A model generated the notes under the pieces. That model was given only the letters and a program-made list of their open reading frames with translations. It was not told the DNA's origin and ran no database searches. 64,000 bases of DNA. Origin: Ciona intestinalis. Its lineage: Eukaryota; Chordata; Ascidiacea; Phlebobranchia; Cionidae. Below, piece by piece: positions 25,801 through 36,957 of the stretch. Each line of letters opens with the position of its first letter. Position 1 is the stretch's first letter. The translations under genes and the position numbers were made by a program. The stretch lies in NCBI RefSeq assembly GCF_000224145.3, contig NC_020168.2:1933171-1997170 (forward strand). The letters are read 5' to 3'.

Positions 25801-27584
25801 AATTGGGTATTACTACTCTGTTTTTGGCACAAGCCACTTCTTATAAATTATCACCAAGTGCAAATGACCAAATTTCAAATATATTTTCAAAATATTATCT
25901 TTTTATTATATCAGTATCTTATAGTTGAAAACCCCCTGAGGTATAAATTACTAAATTAAAAGCAAATCTTTTAAAGTTTGGCAATGAAAACATGCAAAAC
26001 TACAATGTGGGGGAAGATGGGACTCTAAATTGAAATATATTTGCATTAGCAGTATTCTACAACTTGTAGTTAACCTACCGAGTTTAACAGGCTGTGCTAG
26101 TTTCTTTGCCATGTAAACTTTATATATATAACGTTAAACCGATATTTTTTGTGTTTTTTTTATCTCAAATTAAAGTCATATTGACCCCTGCCTATTTTCT
26201 TCATGCTTAAATCTCAGTGTTTTTTTAACTTTTACTAACTTTTATGAAGCTATGAAACTAGTTTAATCGTTCGCACACGCAAACTAAAAAAATTCATTGG
26301 CTTTACTGTGATTTAGCGAGCATTAAAAAAAAACCCCTTACTATTTCGCATTTTGTTACCTGTTCAAAGTATACTGTTTCTATTTTACATATGTTTTTTA
26401 ATATTTAAAAACAGTAAACAGCTTTGACGGGCGTTTTATAAAGTCGTGATAATACTGTCGAATAATTGTATAACCTTATTTTCCTGATTATTATTAAATG
26501 GGGGTCCTGATTATTAAAAAAAAAACAAAAAAAGTCTCGTCTGACAAAGTGTCCCATCTTCCCCCACCCTACTATATGTTACGCAATGTAGGGTTTAATA
26601 ACGCGTAAAGCATCTTCGATCACGACCTTCTATTACAAACAAGGACACAATATTTTAAATGGATTACCAACGTTATCACAATTTAAAAGCACAAAACATG
26701 ATATTTTATTAATGCAGAGAAACCTACCCCGGGAAACTGAGAAAGTCGTCATCCGTGTGACCAACCACGTGATCGTTAGACCTGGTTGCCCAACATCGTT
26801 CCAGCATAAGTTTGTTAGAGGGTGCTGGCCTAGATGTAGATTGCAACAAAACCGCGATATTTAAAAAGCTTGATGTCTGAAGGCGAAGGGGAAACTGGGC
26901 AGGTATTCTGAAAAGTCGGTCCTGCAGGATGAACGTATACGTGGTTTAATTGGGGGGTAATTTAAACGCTGAATTTTGCATTATTTAACTTGATTTGGGC
27001 CATCATAATATTCAGGCGTCATACGCTTGGTATATTTCAAATTTTGTTTGTCAACTAAACGGTGGCCAACACTCGGCAACACGTTTTACGCAAACACTTA
27101 TAGCTGATTATGGCAGCAGGCAAACATTGTCAAATACAATTGACATCGATTAAGCAAAACGGCTATTCGCTCTGTTACCATTATAGGTATTATACAAACA
27201 AATAATATTCTCATTAAGTTAAAAATCGTCGACAGTTCATGGTATTGTTGCGGTAGCTATTCCAGCAAATTGCATTAAGTGTTGCATCTGATACATATAT
27301 TTGCAATCTCATCCAGTGCCCTGAAATAGTTGATAAAGTAAATACTTGAAACGTACTTCGAACAGGGTCATTGTAGCTGTGATGTTATAATTACAAGGTC
27401 CGCTGGTAATGATAATATTCCCGTCAGCACATTCCGTCTTGCCGTAACGAAAAAAGAAAATAAAACATGGAACAACAGCTGCAAAACGACGAAAAGTGTT
27501 CAAATATTATAATTGGACAGTTTTACTTACTTTCTCACCTCTAATTATTACAGTGGTTACCTGACGACCGTTCATACCTTCTCC
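22888..27584 (-). CDS. ZP-domain type I membrane protein, 5' end not found
   Basis: Eight exons can be joined: 27531-27584, 27357-27437, 26728-26921, 25159-25318, 24675-24813, 23866-23969, 23327-23394, 22888-23059. The ectodomain resembles a zona pellucida polymerisation module: TECADGNIIITSGPCNYN suggests ZP-N; LMLERCWAT, FPPFFLLRNDTSFYIHCSVG and the following cysteines fit ZP-C. One exon encodes a single transmembrane helix (VILATVIVFLLAIVIMYFVY) followed by a basic stop-transfer KRR. The last two exons give a cytoplasmic tail of about 80 residues ending HDTTST. No signal peptide exon was found up to about 29.2 kb, so the model is 5' incomplete. Such proteins form extracellular filaments or egg-coat and epithelial matrices. 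Introns carry three short MITE copies or fragments, one SINE fragment and a long MITE. A specific name is not justified. Confidence 0.68.
23430..23522. mobile_element. TA-MITE fragment (copy 5)
   Basis: Only one half is left: CTATTCTTTGTTTACTATCA and ending CATTTCCCATCTTACCCCAT before CCTATCTATA. It lies in a ZP gene intron. Confidence 0.5.
24139..24328. mobile_element. TA-MITE copy 6
   Basis: About 190 bases, ATAGGGCGGGGAAAGATAGT at the left and TCATCTTCCCCCACTCTACT at the right. The shared core reads TTTGTTTACTACCAAATGAA. It lies in a ZP gene intron, immediately beside a SINE fragment. Confidence 0.7.
24334..24577 (-). repeat. tRNA-derived SINE, partial
   Basis: Reverse-strand SINE copy. 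It shows CTTGCCCAAGGACATATACC (complement of the TCCTTGGGCAAG block) and ends in GTGATTTAATCACTGCTGTG, corresponding to the box A side. The ATTCA tail is missing. Confidence 0.55.
25405..26576. mobile_element. Long TA-MITE relative, 1.17 kb (long copy 1)
   Basis: Shares its terminal sequence with the short family (TATAGTACAATGGGGGAAGA at one end, CCCATCTTCCCCCACCCTAC at the other) but has a different interior of about 1.1 kb without a coding frame. The interior is nearly identical to that at 60289-61627, minus about 120 bases. It lies in a ZP gene intron. Probably a non-autonomous member mobilised by the same transposase. Confidence 0.75.
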
Positions 27585-28437
27585 CTACAATTGGTTAAAG
27601 TACGTCAATAATTGTAAAGGTGAGACGACCTATTTTCTTTCTGTAACAATAAAAAACATCGTTATATCACTAACAATAGACATCTTTCTTTATACGTTAG
27701 CGCTTCGTAAATATTCGTAACCTGTAAATATTGATGATACACTTTAGAAATATATTGCAGTACCTCTTTTAACTAAAACGTTCTGCTAACGTTTAATATT
27801 GCCTCGATCAAAATATCTACGTTGGTCATTTGTTAAAAAGCTATTGCTTGATACTTTCCAATACAAGACTGATTTCCCCCCTTTATCCCATGAATTTATA
27901 GACGATATATTTCTGACTAAGCCCCACCCGTCACGCCACCATTCCCATGTTTTACGATACCATTCAGAGAAAACAGTACAACAAAAGGAATTTCCGCAAA
28001 TTTAGAAATGTGTTCACCGTTGGCCATGTAGCGTGACCATCCTCAAATTTGAGCGCATGTGTAAATGAAGCGACAAAAGAATCAAGCGAATATTGTAGAT
28101 GTTAAAAGCATATATATGTTCAGTTCTGTGTTAATTCCACACCGTATACAAAAACATTTGAAAATGCACACGGCGTAAGTATTCTTACAGCAGTTGTTTG
28201 TCGTGGCTTAAAACCTATTGTAGCTCTGGTATTCGGGCATTCTCATAAATCATTATAACGCTTGTGGATTAGTAAAGAATACAGTATAGTCACTGCTTAT
28301 TCAAAATTAAAGTCACCAGCATTGTTATGACCATATATTGAAAAAGAACGCTTAGAGTAGTCTATACAAAGAAATTGAACATTAAATCAACCGTATCGCC
28401 TATCCCGGTTTCGTCTAAATTAGCCTCATACGTCATA

Positions 28438-28624
28438 TGGTAAGGTGGGTGGAGACGAGACAACTTTAGCACATATTATTCAAATACCCTGATCGTATTT
28501 TGAATGTTTACCAATGATATATGAAAGTCGTGAGACTGCGGTTTTATAATTTCTTGTTAGTTCTTTGTGTACTACTAACTAGAACGAATGAGAAGATGTC
28601 CCATATTCCCCCACCCCACCATAT
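28438..28624. mobile_element. TA-MITE copy 7
   Basis: About 187 bases with diverged ends (ATGGTAAGGTGGGTGGAGAC and CCCATATTCCCCCACCCCAC) and the inner block TTTAGCACATATTATTCAAA. Flanked by TA-rich sequence. Confidence 0.65.
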
Positions 28625-31542
28625 TACTAAGTTAATGCTGTTTAGAGAAAACACATTTCGTGGCGTAACATAGAGAAAAAAAGTGTTTCAAATAAATCTC
28701 GTGTAAGACAAACAGTTCAAAGTCAAACCAGCACAGTTGAATAAAGGTAAAAACTGAAGTACCAATTTTGTGGGTGATGTACTAATGTGTAGCATTATTC
28801 CCAGTATATGTGCGACAAAAATTAACACTAGTAGGGGCATGTACCAATATCCGATTTTGTTTTCACTACATTAAAGTATGTTTTCGTTTTTCATATTCAT
28901 CATAGGGTAAAAAGAAGAAAATTTAAAAATAATTACGTTTTACTAACTGTCAATTAAAACAAACTGCAGCCATGTTGGAATACGTACGCCGCTTGAAGAA
29001 ACGCGGTCGATCGAAGATATGCTTTTTGATAAGAGATTTTCTTGTGGCCGTTCAATGTGTGGTGCTATGGGTTGCTATAGGTTGTTTTAATAATCGAAAG
29101 CTGTCTTTTCTTTACCTTCGCGGAGGCGGAAGGCAGTCGTAACGATCAACGATTGGTTTTGTAGATGTTTCATTGTTGGCGCTACTTGTTTGTATTGTTT
29201 TTCTTTGTTCGGTCATAATTCGCGCGATGGATTATTAGAAGTGGTCTTTGTTTTGAAATGTTGACGTCTCGTAGCCATGACTTTGCCGGACGGGGTTTGG
29301 TTTGTGTCGTCATAATATTGAGAAATCGCAGCGCGCGGTCTTAGAAGTGGCCAAGCCCAAGGATAAAGCTGAAGAGGTGGGCCATCATGGACAAATAGTG
29401 CGAGTAAGTGAAACCAATTGTCAAATTTCGACAAAAAGTCTGGTAACCGTGAAAGATATGTGTCAGTCAAGTTCGTATACTCTCCGCTGTATTTACAGAG
29501 CAACGAGTTAGTTTTAATAAACCATGGAACAATCGAATTAAAAACGTTATAAAATTAGAATGCAGTTACCAAGCAACCGAAAAAATAGTGTTGATGTTAG
29601 TACAAATATATTGGCAGTAAAAATACATTCGTTTTACGACGTTTGTTCATAGTAGCTTCACGTTGCGCAAAGTTTCTATATGTTGAACCAATATTTACAC
29701 AATGTTGAAATTTGTTCGTTTCTCAGCGTGGGGCAAACTTGTTAAGTTTACGGTTATACGCTGTGAGTTGCCTGTGGTTGGCCCTGCCCTGGAGCCGCCA
29801 CTGTGGTTAGCAGTAGTCAAGGCAACCATAACGCAGGTGTGGATTGGCGGGGATAGGCATTCGACCACGGCAGAATAGCTTCGTTAGTTCAGCAGGCTTC
29901 AATTTCAAATGGATTTGAGTTTTTGTTGTAGGATCCCTGTTTTGTTGCGATGTTTGTAATTCTTCTATTTATGTTACCCCCATAATAGAGATGTTGTTTT
30001 GGTGCGTCCACAATAAAATCGCTTCGGCGTAACTTAACGAAGCCATGTTGAAAGTAAAAGTTTGCTCGGTCCCTACCCGATAGTTATTCTACAGGAATAC
30101 TATGCTTAAAGTACATCAAGCTAGCAGCATAGACATTTGCAATATAGGTTTTAAAAGGCTTTGTATGTTTAGATAAGTTAGCGTTTGGATAATAAATATT
30201 TTAACAGCATTTATTTTTGCGAAGATGCTCTTAAGTTACCCACTGCACTTTTGAATATGAAGCGTCAACCTACTCTTAATAGCACTCAGTATAAAAAGGC
30301 TATACGTTCGTTAAAAGACCTATACGTTAAATGCATTTGTCACGGCCGCCAAAAAGTCGTTGAGGAAAATACCGGATCGATTTTGCTTTGCCGTTATGCT
30401 TTAGAGGATAATCAGTTTTGGAATGACGAGGCCTAAACTGATTGGCTGCACCTACTTTAACAGGATCATGTTTCCCCATGATGAGGCAGCAGGCACACCT
30501 CAAACGGAGAACTAACTATGTCGCATGGGAGGGATAAAAGGTATAGCCGAATGGTTAGAGTAATAATTTTAAAAAAAGGCTGGCAAAGTTTTAGAATTGT
30601 CATTTCACCTAAATATTTTATACTTTCCCTTTAGTGCAGGGTTTAAACCAATTTTGTAAAGCTGTTTCAATGCGTATACAACATTGCGTGGCAGGTTGCG
30701 GCTGTTAGTTTGTGTGCAAAATAAATTGCCTGGGAAGCGTTTCAGTTCTGAATTTTGCATGCTGTTTATGACCAGCGTAAACGACTTGCAACGGCGGCGG
30801 CTGAAGTGTAAACATAGAGTTGGCAAAGTGGTAGTGAATAAAATGCACCGATATATTGTATTTAGGTCAATTCGTCGGTTTCAAAAGTAAGCGAGCATCC
30901 ATTGTCGGCAATGTGTCTTGTTCTGAATCACCCTGCACTTAGGTGTTTTCTGGGTTTTGGCAAGACCTTCTAAGTTTTATCGTAAAGTTATAACCTCGCG
31001 TCGGAATCAATGTAAGGATCAATCGATCAAACGACAAAAGCACAGCAGCTGCGAAATTTGCCGGCACTCGTTAAATATGCATGACTCGTGGATCCATATA
31101 GCTGCCATAAAGCAAACCCAAAAGCGGCCGCGTTTTTAGGCAATCTGTCGCCCCACGTTTAAAGTGGACATTTATGACTTTACGTTGGTCAGTTGGATTT
31201 TTTTTCTAACGCCAGGTTTGTTGGTTGTCATTGATGTTCTTTGACGCAGGTACTTACAGTTTAAAATTTGGCGGAAGCTGTCGGTTTACGTATTGTATTT
31301 TATGCAAGTCTTTATGGTTTATTAAGTAGAGTGCATATTTATTACTTTTTAATTTTAGCCCAGTTTGTAATAGAGCGGTGGATTAGACGAGTGTGGAAAA
31401 TGAGCGATATAGTAATTGAAGTGGTGCTTGAAACTTGTCCAAACAAATTTGAGAATCGCAAAATGAATGTGTTGAAGGCGAAGCTTTAGTGTGGATGAAA
31501 TATTAGTATTTCGAGTGAGGGCTGATGGTATATAGTAGAGAT

Positions 31543-31723
31543 ATGGTAGAGTGAGGGACGATGGGACACATTTCTATTCTATTTTCTTGACCCGCATTTG
31601 GTAGTAAACGAAGAACATTAAAAAACTATAAAAACCGTTCCTCGTTGTTAATTGGTTAAAGCATGAGCAGGATACTTAGATATTATGTGCTATAGGTGTC
31701 CCGTCTCCCCCCAACCGACCATA
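31543..31723. mobile_element. TA-MITE copy 8
   Basis: About 180 bases in the orientation of copy 1: TGGTAGAGTGAGGGACGATG, the core TTTGGTAGTAAACGAAGAAC, CGTTGTTAATTGGTTAAAGC, and an end reading GGTGTCCCGTCTCCCCCCAA. Confidence 0.68.
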
Positions 31724-32332
31724 TGTATTATGCTAGGAATTAGTTTTTAAATAAATTTACCAAAGAAATGAAAGAGTAGATGGCGGGGCGTGGCTGTTTA
31801 AACAAAAAGTAAATGTAACTGCATACCACAGAAAAAAATCGCAGTGCCTATACCTTTAACATGTATACACAGTTTTTAAAATAGGCGATTACGGCTTCAG
31901 AAATTCAGCGTTGCCATCGCAGTCGCCAACACAAATCAAAGCACGAGAATCGAAAACTAATGTGTTGTGATAAGCTGATTCATAAAACCGTGTGACGGTT
32001 GCGACTACAGATGGAAGGAACGATATTTTATCGCTTTGAAGTGACCAGGAGCATTTTGATTTTTAACAAAATGACCGAAAAAAATGGAACGACGCTACGA
32101 GGCTGCGGTTTAATTAAACTCAGCTTTATAAGAATTGAGTTTATTTTGCGAGATAACGGACGAAACGGTGGACTAATGGGGATACTTAAACCTTAGAGAT
32201 GAACTATAAGTGCTTTCTGCACCTGAAAATACTTTAATAGCAGATTTAAATTTCTTTGTTGCTTCCATTTCGCAGTTGTTTGATTAGTGTCATAAACCTG
32301 GTGCACGTTAAAAACTACTTTGTTACGTCATA

Positions 32333-32587
32333 ATGGGCTGTTCCAACACAAAGCAAGTTGAAACAAAAGAGGCAACGAAGCATGAAGAGCCAGCTGCAGC
32401 CAAAACCGACCAGCAAACTGAGAATGACGTAACAGATGAGGTTCCGAACAACGGTGACGTGACAGAGGGCGGAGGCGAAGCTGCGGATGGTGATAATCAG
32501 ACGGAAGACGGAGGAACACAGAAACCAGATGCCGATGTTGCGCCCGCTAAAGATGAACTTCGAGATTCCGGAGCCGACACCCAGTGA
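32333..32587 (+). CDS. Small acidic protein with N-terminal MGC acylation signal
   Basis: An 84-residue single-exon frame starting at an ATG and ending TGA. The N-terminus MGCSNTKQVETKE fits N-myristoylation at Gly2 plus palmitoylation at Cys3, the usual signal for membrane anchoring. The rest is low-complexity, acidic, rich in Glu, Asp, Ala, Thr and Gly, with no hydrophobic segment, so it is predicted to be disordered. It recalls membrane-anchored disordered proteins of the BASP1/GAP43 kind in style, but I see no alignable homology and do not name it. Coding is favoured by the sharp composition shift (GC-richer than the flanks) and the coherent signal at its start. The chief alternative is a chance frame. 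Confidence 0.5.
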   Translation: MGCSNTKQVETKEATKHEEPAAAKTDQQTENDVTDEVPNNGDVTEGGGEAADGDNQTEDGGTQKPDADVAPAKDELRDSGADTQ

Positions 32588-33739
32588 TAAGTGACGTCAT
32601 GCATTGGATTCACGCAAATAAGTTTCTTTCGTATTCAATTACAAAACATTTACATTTCCGATTAAAACGTCCCATCAGTATTACGTTTGTCAACTTTGTT
32701 TCGTTATGTACAAAACTATATAGAGTAATATGCTGTGTTTGTTTTATTACATTATTTTGGTCTTGCAAACAGTTTTCATTTAAAAATGGAAACTATTTTA
32801 GGAACAGATTACCGCACCAGCTCGCCTGGTGCATTCAAATCTCGACAAAGATAATTCGAAATCAATCTCGACAGATTTTTTCGCAGTTATGACGTAATAA
32901 AACGTAGAAGCCTTTTTATCTGTGTGATCACAAAAGTGGAAATTTCATTACGACGACTTTCTTTGCTCTTTTTTGCTCCCGGTCGTATTTCGGTCCAATT
33001 TATTATTCAAAAGCTAGTTTGCCCTTGCATAATGCATGCGAAAACTGGTGCGAGAAAATCTATACGAAATCTGGGTAAAACCGGATTTGACCGGTCACCA
33101 GGTGACGTAATAATCGATGGAGTGTGGGATTTCGCAATTCGGGAAAGTCCAAAAAGCGTTTATAAATAAAAGATGCTACAAATGACAAAGTTACATACAA
33201 AACTTTTAAAGCGTTAAGTACTTGTTGGGACTATTTTTCCTATTCAGTAGATTAGTTGTATAGTGCAATGCAAGCAAAAACGTGAATATAAAAAACTGGT
33301 GCAGAAATGTGGTTTGAAAACCTTCTTTTATTTTGTACCAAGTTGTTAAAAGAAACACAATAATTGCTATAACGACGTATAAATAATCTGTATAAACGAA
33401 GGCACAGGCACTTGAAATATATGAAACTATAAGCTGGCTAAATTAGGACAAGAGGAATTGCAAGTAAAACTAAAAGAAATATTGCGCGGAACACTTATTG
33501 CAACAATTTAAAAACGACTATATCTCTTTTGTATACGAGATAGGCTTGTTGCTTAATAGTGACAGTGTGTTTGATCGGACCGAATGTAACAGGTAAAACA
33601 CCACCTTTCGCAACGTAATTCTAATTATAGGTAAGCAATTTATCCAGGAATCGTACCCTGAGATCGTTGGGTGTGCCATTTTGGTAATTAGGAGATAAAA
33701 TACTAAAAATCCGAGTTAAAAGCGTGTTCTATATACTTG
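32588..33739. other. Spacer between the MGC ORF and the aquaporin stop
   Basis: Holds the presumed 3' UTR of the plus-strand small ORF (an AATAAA lies near 33165) and the 3' UTR of the minus-strand aquaporin. Frames of 80-100 codons here have no recognisable content. Confidence 0.4.
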
Positions 33740-35567
33740 TTATACCGACCGTTTTGTTTTGGGAGTTTTCCAAGTAATAGGTCGTGACAAATAAACAAGT
33801 GTACCAAGAAATGGCCCGACGACGTAAACAAACGTAAAAATGGCTGCTCTGGTGACGTCAACAATACAATGTCGTTGTATGGCGTATGCAAGGTACGGGT
33901 TCGCGAAAGAGCCGGTCACGTCCAAAACTAAACAAAAAGTGGGGTTAAACACAAACTGAAAAGTAGTTCGAACACTACGTTGTCAATATAATTGGTTGGT
34001 TAAAGTGCATGTACTTACAAAAATGCATGGAAAGAAGTGCCACTAAGTTCTTCAACACATTGCACATCAGGTCGGAACGTAACAGATTGCTATCGCCACC
34101 TCGCGGACCAAACATCTCGTCGATAAATCCAAACGCAACAAAGAAAATGTACGTGATACCAGTTTCAATAAGAAAAGCCTAGAAAATGTATATGTTTAAA
34201 CAAGAGTAAAAAGACTGACATATACAAAAATTGTAAAGAGCAAGGAAGCCAGATAAACATCATTACCAAGAGTGTGAGTAACATAGAAAACAAAAACAAT
34301 ACAGGTTAAGAACACGGGCTGTACTGGCTCCTTTCCAACATTTAGCGGCAATCTCATATTCAAGCACCCGTTTGATACAGAGTTGCAATCGTTATTATTC
34401 AAATCATGTCATCTTCAAGAGCACGTGACGTTTAACCAGCAGTGGATTATAAAAAGTATGGCACAGTTAAAGCTCAAGAAATGACAATTTGTCACAACAC
34501 TACACACATACGTACTGCCTCACTAATTATTAACTTAAAGTAAAGCTTTGTACCAAACTAAAATGCTGTGTAAACGATGATGGAAATCATATAATGACAG
34601 GAGAAATAGAACAAGCTTCTTAAAACAAGGTTATAAAAGTCTTGCCTGTTAATATAATAAAACAACCGACATTTTATAAAACACATTTAATTAAACTATC
34701 ATGCTGCACTGCTTTACTTATACACAGAGAAAAATCGCAATTTTCATTACTTTTACTCACCAAAATAATCGCCGTGTTTTGGCAGTCACTGCATTCGTCG
34801 AGTGTTGCCAACTGATTGACGTGATGTGACGTCAACCAACCACCCCAGAAGTATTTTGACCATGAAATAGCGACAAAGAGCCCCACCGCCTATTAAAAGA
34901 TTTAACATATTGAGAGAATAAATTAAGTCATAAAAAGATTGAGTTACCTGCCCGAGCAGCGAACGCCAACCGAGCTTAAAATACGTCACGGTGGATCTTA
35001 TTGCTGACGTCACAAAGCCCCCGTATGACGTGGAAGGATGATGGTTGGTTCCATGGATACCTTCAAACGAAGATTCAAATAGATTTGTTTTATGAACAAC
35101 ACATCATGTAATAATCAATAAAGTGTTTTACTACTCAATTTAAAGTTACTGAAGTACCTAGTCGTATTGTTTGCCAGTACTTGACCAAAGGGTAGATCGG
35201 CGTGGGATCCGAGTTTGAAGAAGTGTAACAAAACACAACGCCAAGGATAAACGAGACGAGGAAGAAGCCACTTCTTAAGCCAACAGTGAGAAGCAGTCCT
35301 TTCTCAAACGTGCTGGCTACGTAGGTGAATGCGGAGATGGAAGAGTCAACAATTTCTGATAGATCCGCCAAAAAGGCTGGACTTCTAGGATCTGAAATAA
35401 AACAAGTAACTGGTAGTAAAAATTAAGACGGCAAATATGAGGCAGCGATCACCTTTACGCCATTTTTCGATTGAATAATTAACTATTACTCGTAGAATTT
35501 CGGCAATGAGGATACACACTGCGCATGCGCACGTCGAACTTACGACAATGTCCCAGATGTTAGACAT
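33740..35567 (-). CDS. AQP11: AQP11/12-type aquaporin with altered NPA motifs
   Basis: Six exons (35453-35567, 35158-35391, 34948-35060, 34761-34889, 34019-34178, 33740-33927) join in frame to 312 residues. Several hydrophobic segments fit the six-helix channel fold. It is closest to the unorthodox superaquaporins of endoplasmic reticulum membranes. Exon 4 has SWSKYFWGGWLTSHHV and ECSDC, aligning with the SRYCTSALWSLGLTQYHV and FACKN region of human AQP11. Exon 5 starts FLIETGITYIFFVAFGF. The last exon has VTGSFANPYLAYAIQ followed by VVGPFLGTLVYL, the second pore loop. The first pore loop reads GTNHHPSTSYGGF where AQP11 has GTSSNPC, so Asn is replaced by His (HPS). The second motif is NPY. 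The C-terminus is short and basic. Vertebrate AQP12 is the alternative orthologue. Confidence 0.8.
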
Positions 35568-36051
35568 TCACCCTACTGTGGTCTGTAAACACGAGATACA
35601 GATTGATTAATTAAGACAACGACGCGAAAAAAATAACTGAAATTTATACAAGGTAAACTGTACATCAACCTGAAGCAACGTTTATCAAATAAATAATTCA
35701 AATCAATATAAATGATCAGCAACAACTGTAGCGTTAAGTCAGGCACGGTTTTAAACATCAACCTAATTTAAACGAGCAGAAGGCTTTGCATATACGTAAA
35801 TTTGATACTAATGGTATTTTTACAACAAGAACCATCTTGAACAAGAACATAGCTAGCATTCTCGATAGATTTAGGGACATTTGATTTACAGATTCACAAC
35901 TAACAAGCACATCATGGTGGCAAAATAACATCAAGCTTTTAATAGTGGCGACAACTTCCCTAAAAAGAAACAGTTTGTTACACCCAATGAAAACGAACAA
36001 TAATTTATAAACAATATTAAAGACACAATTAAAACACTTTTTTTACGAGTT
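35568..36051. other. Spacer between aquaporin start and PLA2 stop
   Basis: About 480 bases, AT-rich. Minus-strand frames of 60-80 codons are present but start at non-ATG codons or lack any family sign, so nothing coding is supported. Confidence 0.4.
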
Positions 36052-36957
36052 CTAATAAACTGTGGCATTTGAGCTTGTATTTAACGCGGGGCAATGTTGT
36101 CTCCTCGTGTCCACCACCACTCCATTATAACAACATTGTTTGTGTGGCAGGTTGCGATGGAGCCGTCCAGCACAGCAGGATTTTCGTTCCGTGTCGTACA
36201 CACGGCGACCGCAGCAAGCAATATCCCTTGCGTTTTCTGGCTTTTTCCTCACTCTTCCATCGCAGCATGTTTCGTAAGCAGAGTTGTAACCTTTGTCCAC
36301 ACAGCAGCGGTCTTGGTTTAACTCCATGGGACATGTGTACAGCTTGGATAATAAATGAACGTTGAAGCGTAGATCGCTTAGATCGGCGTTTTCAGTACAG
36401 TATTTATTTGTATTTAAATTGAACATTCCGCGATTATATGTTCTCCTTGCCGCTAAGAAACATTCCGATGCTATACGATCACAGTTGCAAATTGCCTGTG
36501 TATACACAGTGTTTTCATTTTCGATGCATATCGGTCTGTTTTCCTTACACTCGTAGCTGTAGTCCGCAAAATAACTGCCTCCTGTACGCTCTGAAAACGT
36601 CTTCGTAATGGTCTCGGCTTCATCATAACACCTGTCGTGCAAGTAACAGCACTGATCCGTGTCGTCCAAAGGTCGCCCTTCACCCGAATAACCACAGTAG
36701 CACCCGTAGTCTCCGTAAGTCGACAGCACATTGTTTGCCCACGGTTGTGCGCATTGTATGACATTGTGAAAGTTCATCAGGCTTCTTTTTCGTCTTGAAT
36801 GTACATCTTTAAACCACGGACGATTTAAACCGTGCATGGTTTCGACGTGCTGGTTCAGGGAACCGAATGAATGAATCCAATTTACGATTCCTTCGTCCAA
36901 ACTAGCCGCGGCAGTAAAGATCGCGTCAAAAATAAAGAAGTTTAGCAACCAATTCAT
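36052..36957 (-). CDS. Secreted phospholipase A2 with C-terminal galaxin-like repeats, intronless
   Basis: Secreted PLA2 hydrolyses the sn-2 ester of phospholipids using calcium and a His-Asp pair. The frame is open further upstream, but the first ATG is at 36957, giving 301 residues beginning with a signal peptide ([19 protein letters not shown]). A furin-type site RRKR follows at residues 55-58, just before the enzyme domain. The calcium loop [14 protein letters not shown] and the active site [11 protein letters not shown] (His107, Asp108) are intact. After about residue 215 the protein changes to a cysteine-rich part with [40 protein letters not shown] and a final CCYNGVVVD unit, which resembles galaxin repeats of matrix proteins. 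It has no introns, unlike most neighbours. An extracellular enzyme or matrix role is likely. The galaxin call rests on repeat style only. Confidence 0.85.
   Translation of the reverse strand: MNWLLNFFIFDAIFTAAASLDEGIVNWIHSFGSLNQHVETMHGLNRPWFKDVHSRRKRSLMNFHNVIQCAQPWANNVLSTYGDYGCYCGYSGEGRPLDDTDQCCYLHDRCYDEAETITKTFSERTGGSYFADYSYECKENRPICIENENTVYTQAICNCDRIASECFLAARRTYNRGMFNLNTNKYCTENADLSDLRFNVHLLSKLYTCPMELNQDRCCVDKGYNSAYETCCDGRVRKKPENARDIACCGRRVYDTERKSCCAGRLHRNLPHKQCCYNGVVVDTRRQHCPALNTSSNATVY

Larger units (their letters stand above)
27585..32332. other. Unassigned stretch upstream of the ZP gene
   Basis: About 4.7 kb without a gene I can support. It should contain the missing 5' exon(s) and promoter of the ZP gene. 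It also contains two TA-MITEs. Short frames exist on both strands at about 29.2-29.5 kb and on the plus strand at 30.2-31.5 kb, but they lack family motifs, and several begin at non-ATG codons. CpG is raised at about 29.0-29.4 kb and 30.7-31.1 kb, which could mark a promoter or untranslated exons. Confidence 0.4.

Noticed and set aside
29213-31489. Several frames of 60-100 codons on both strands
   Set aside because: No domain or homologue recognised, some lack ATG, and overlapping frames on opposite strands suggest chance in a GC-richer stretch.
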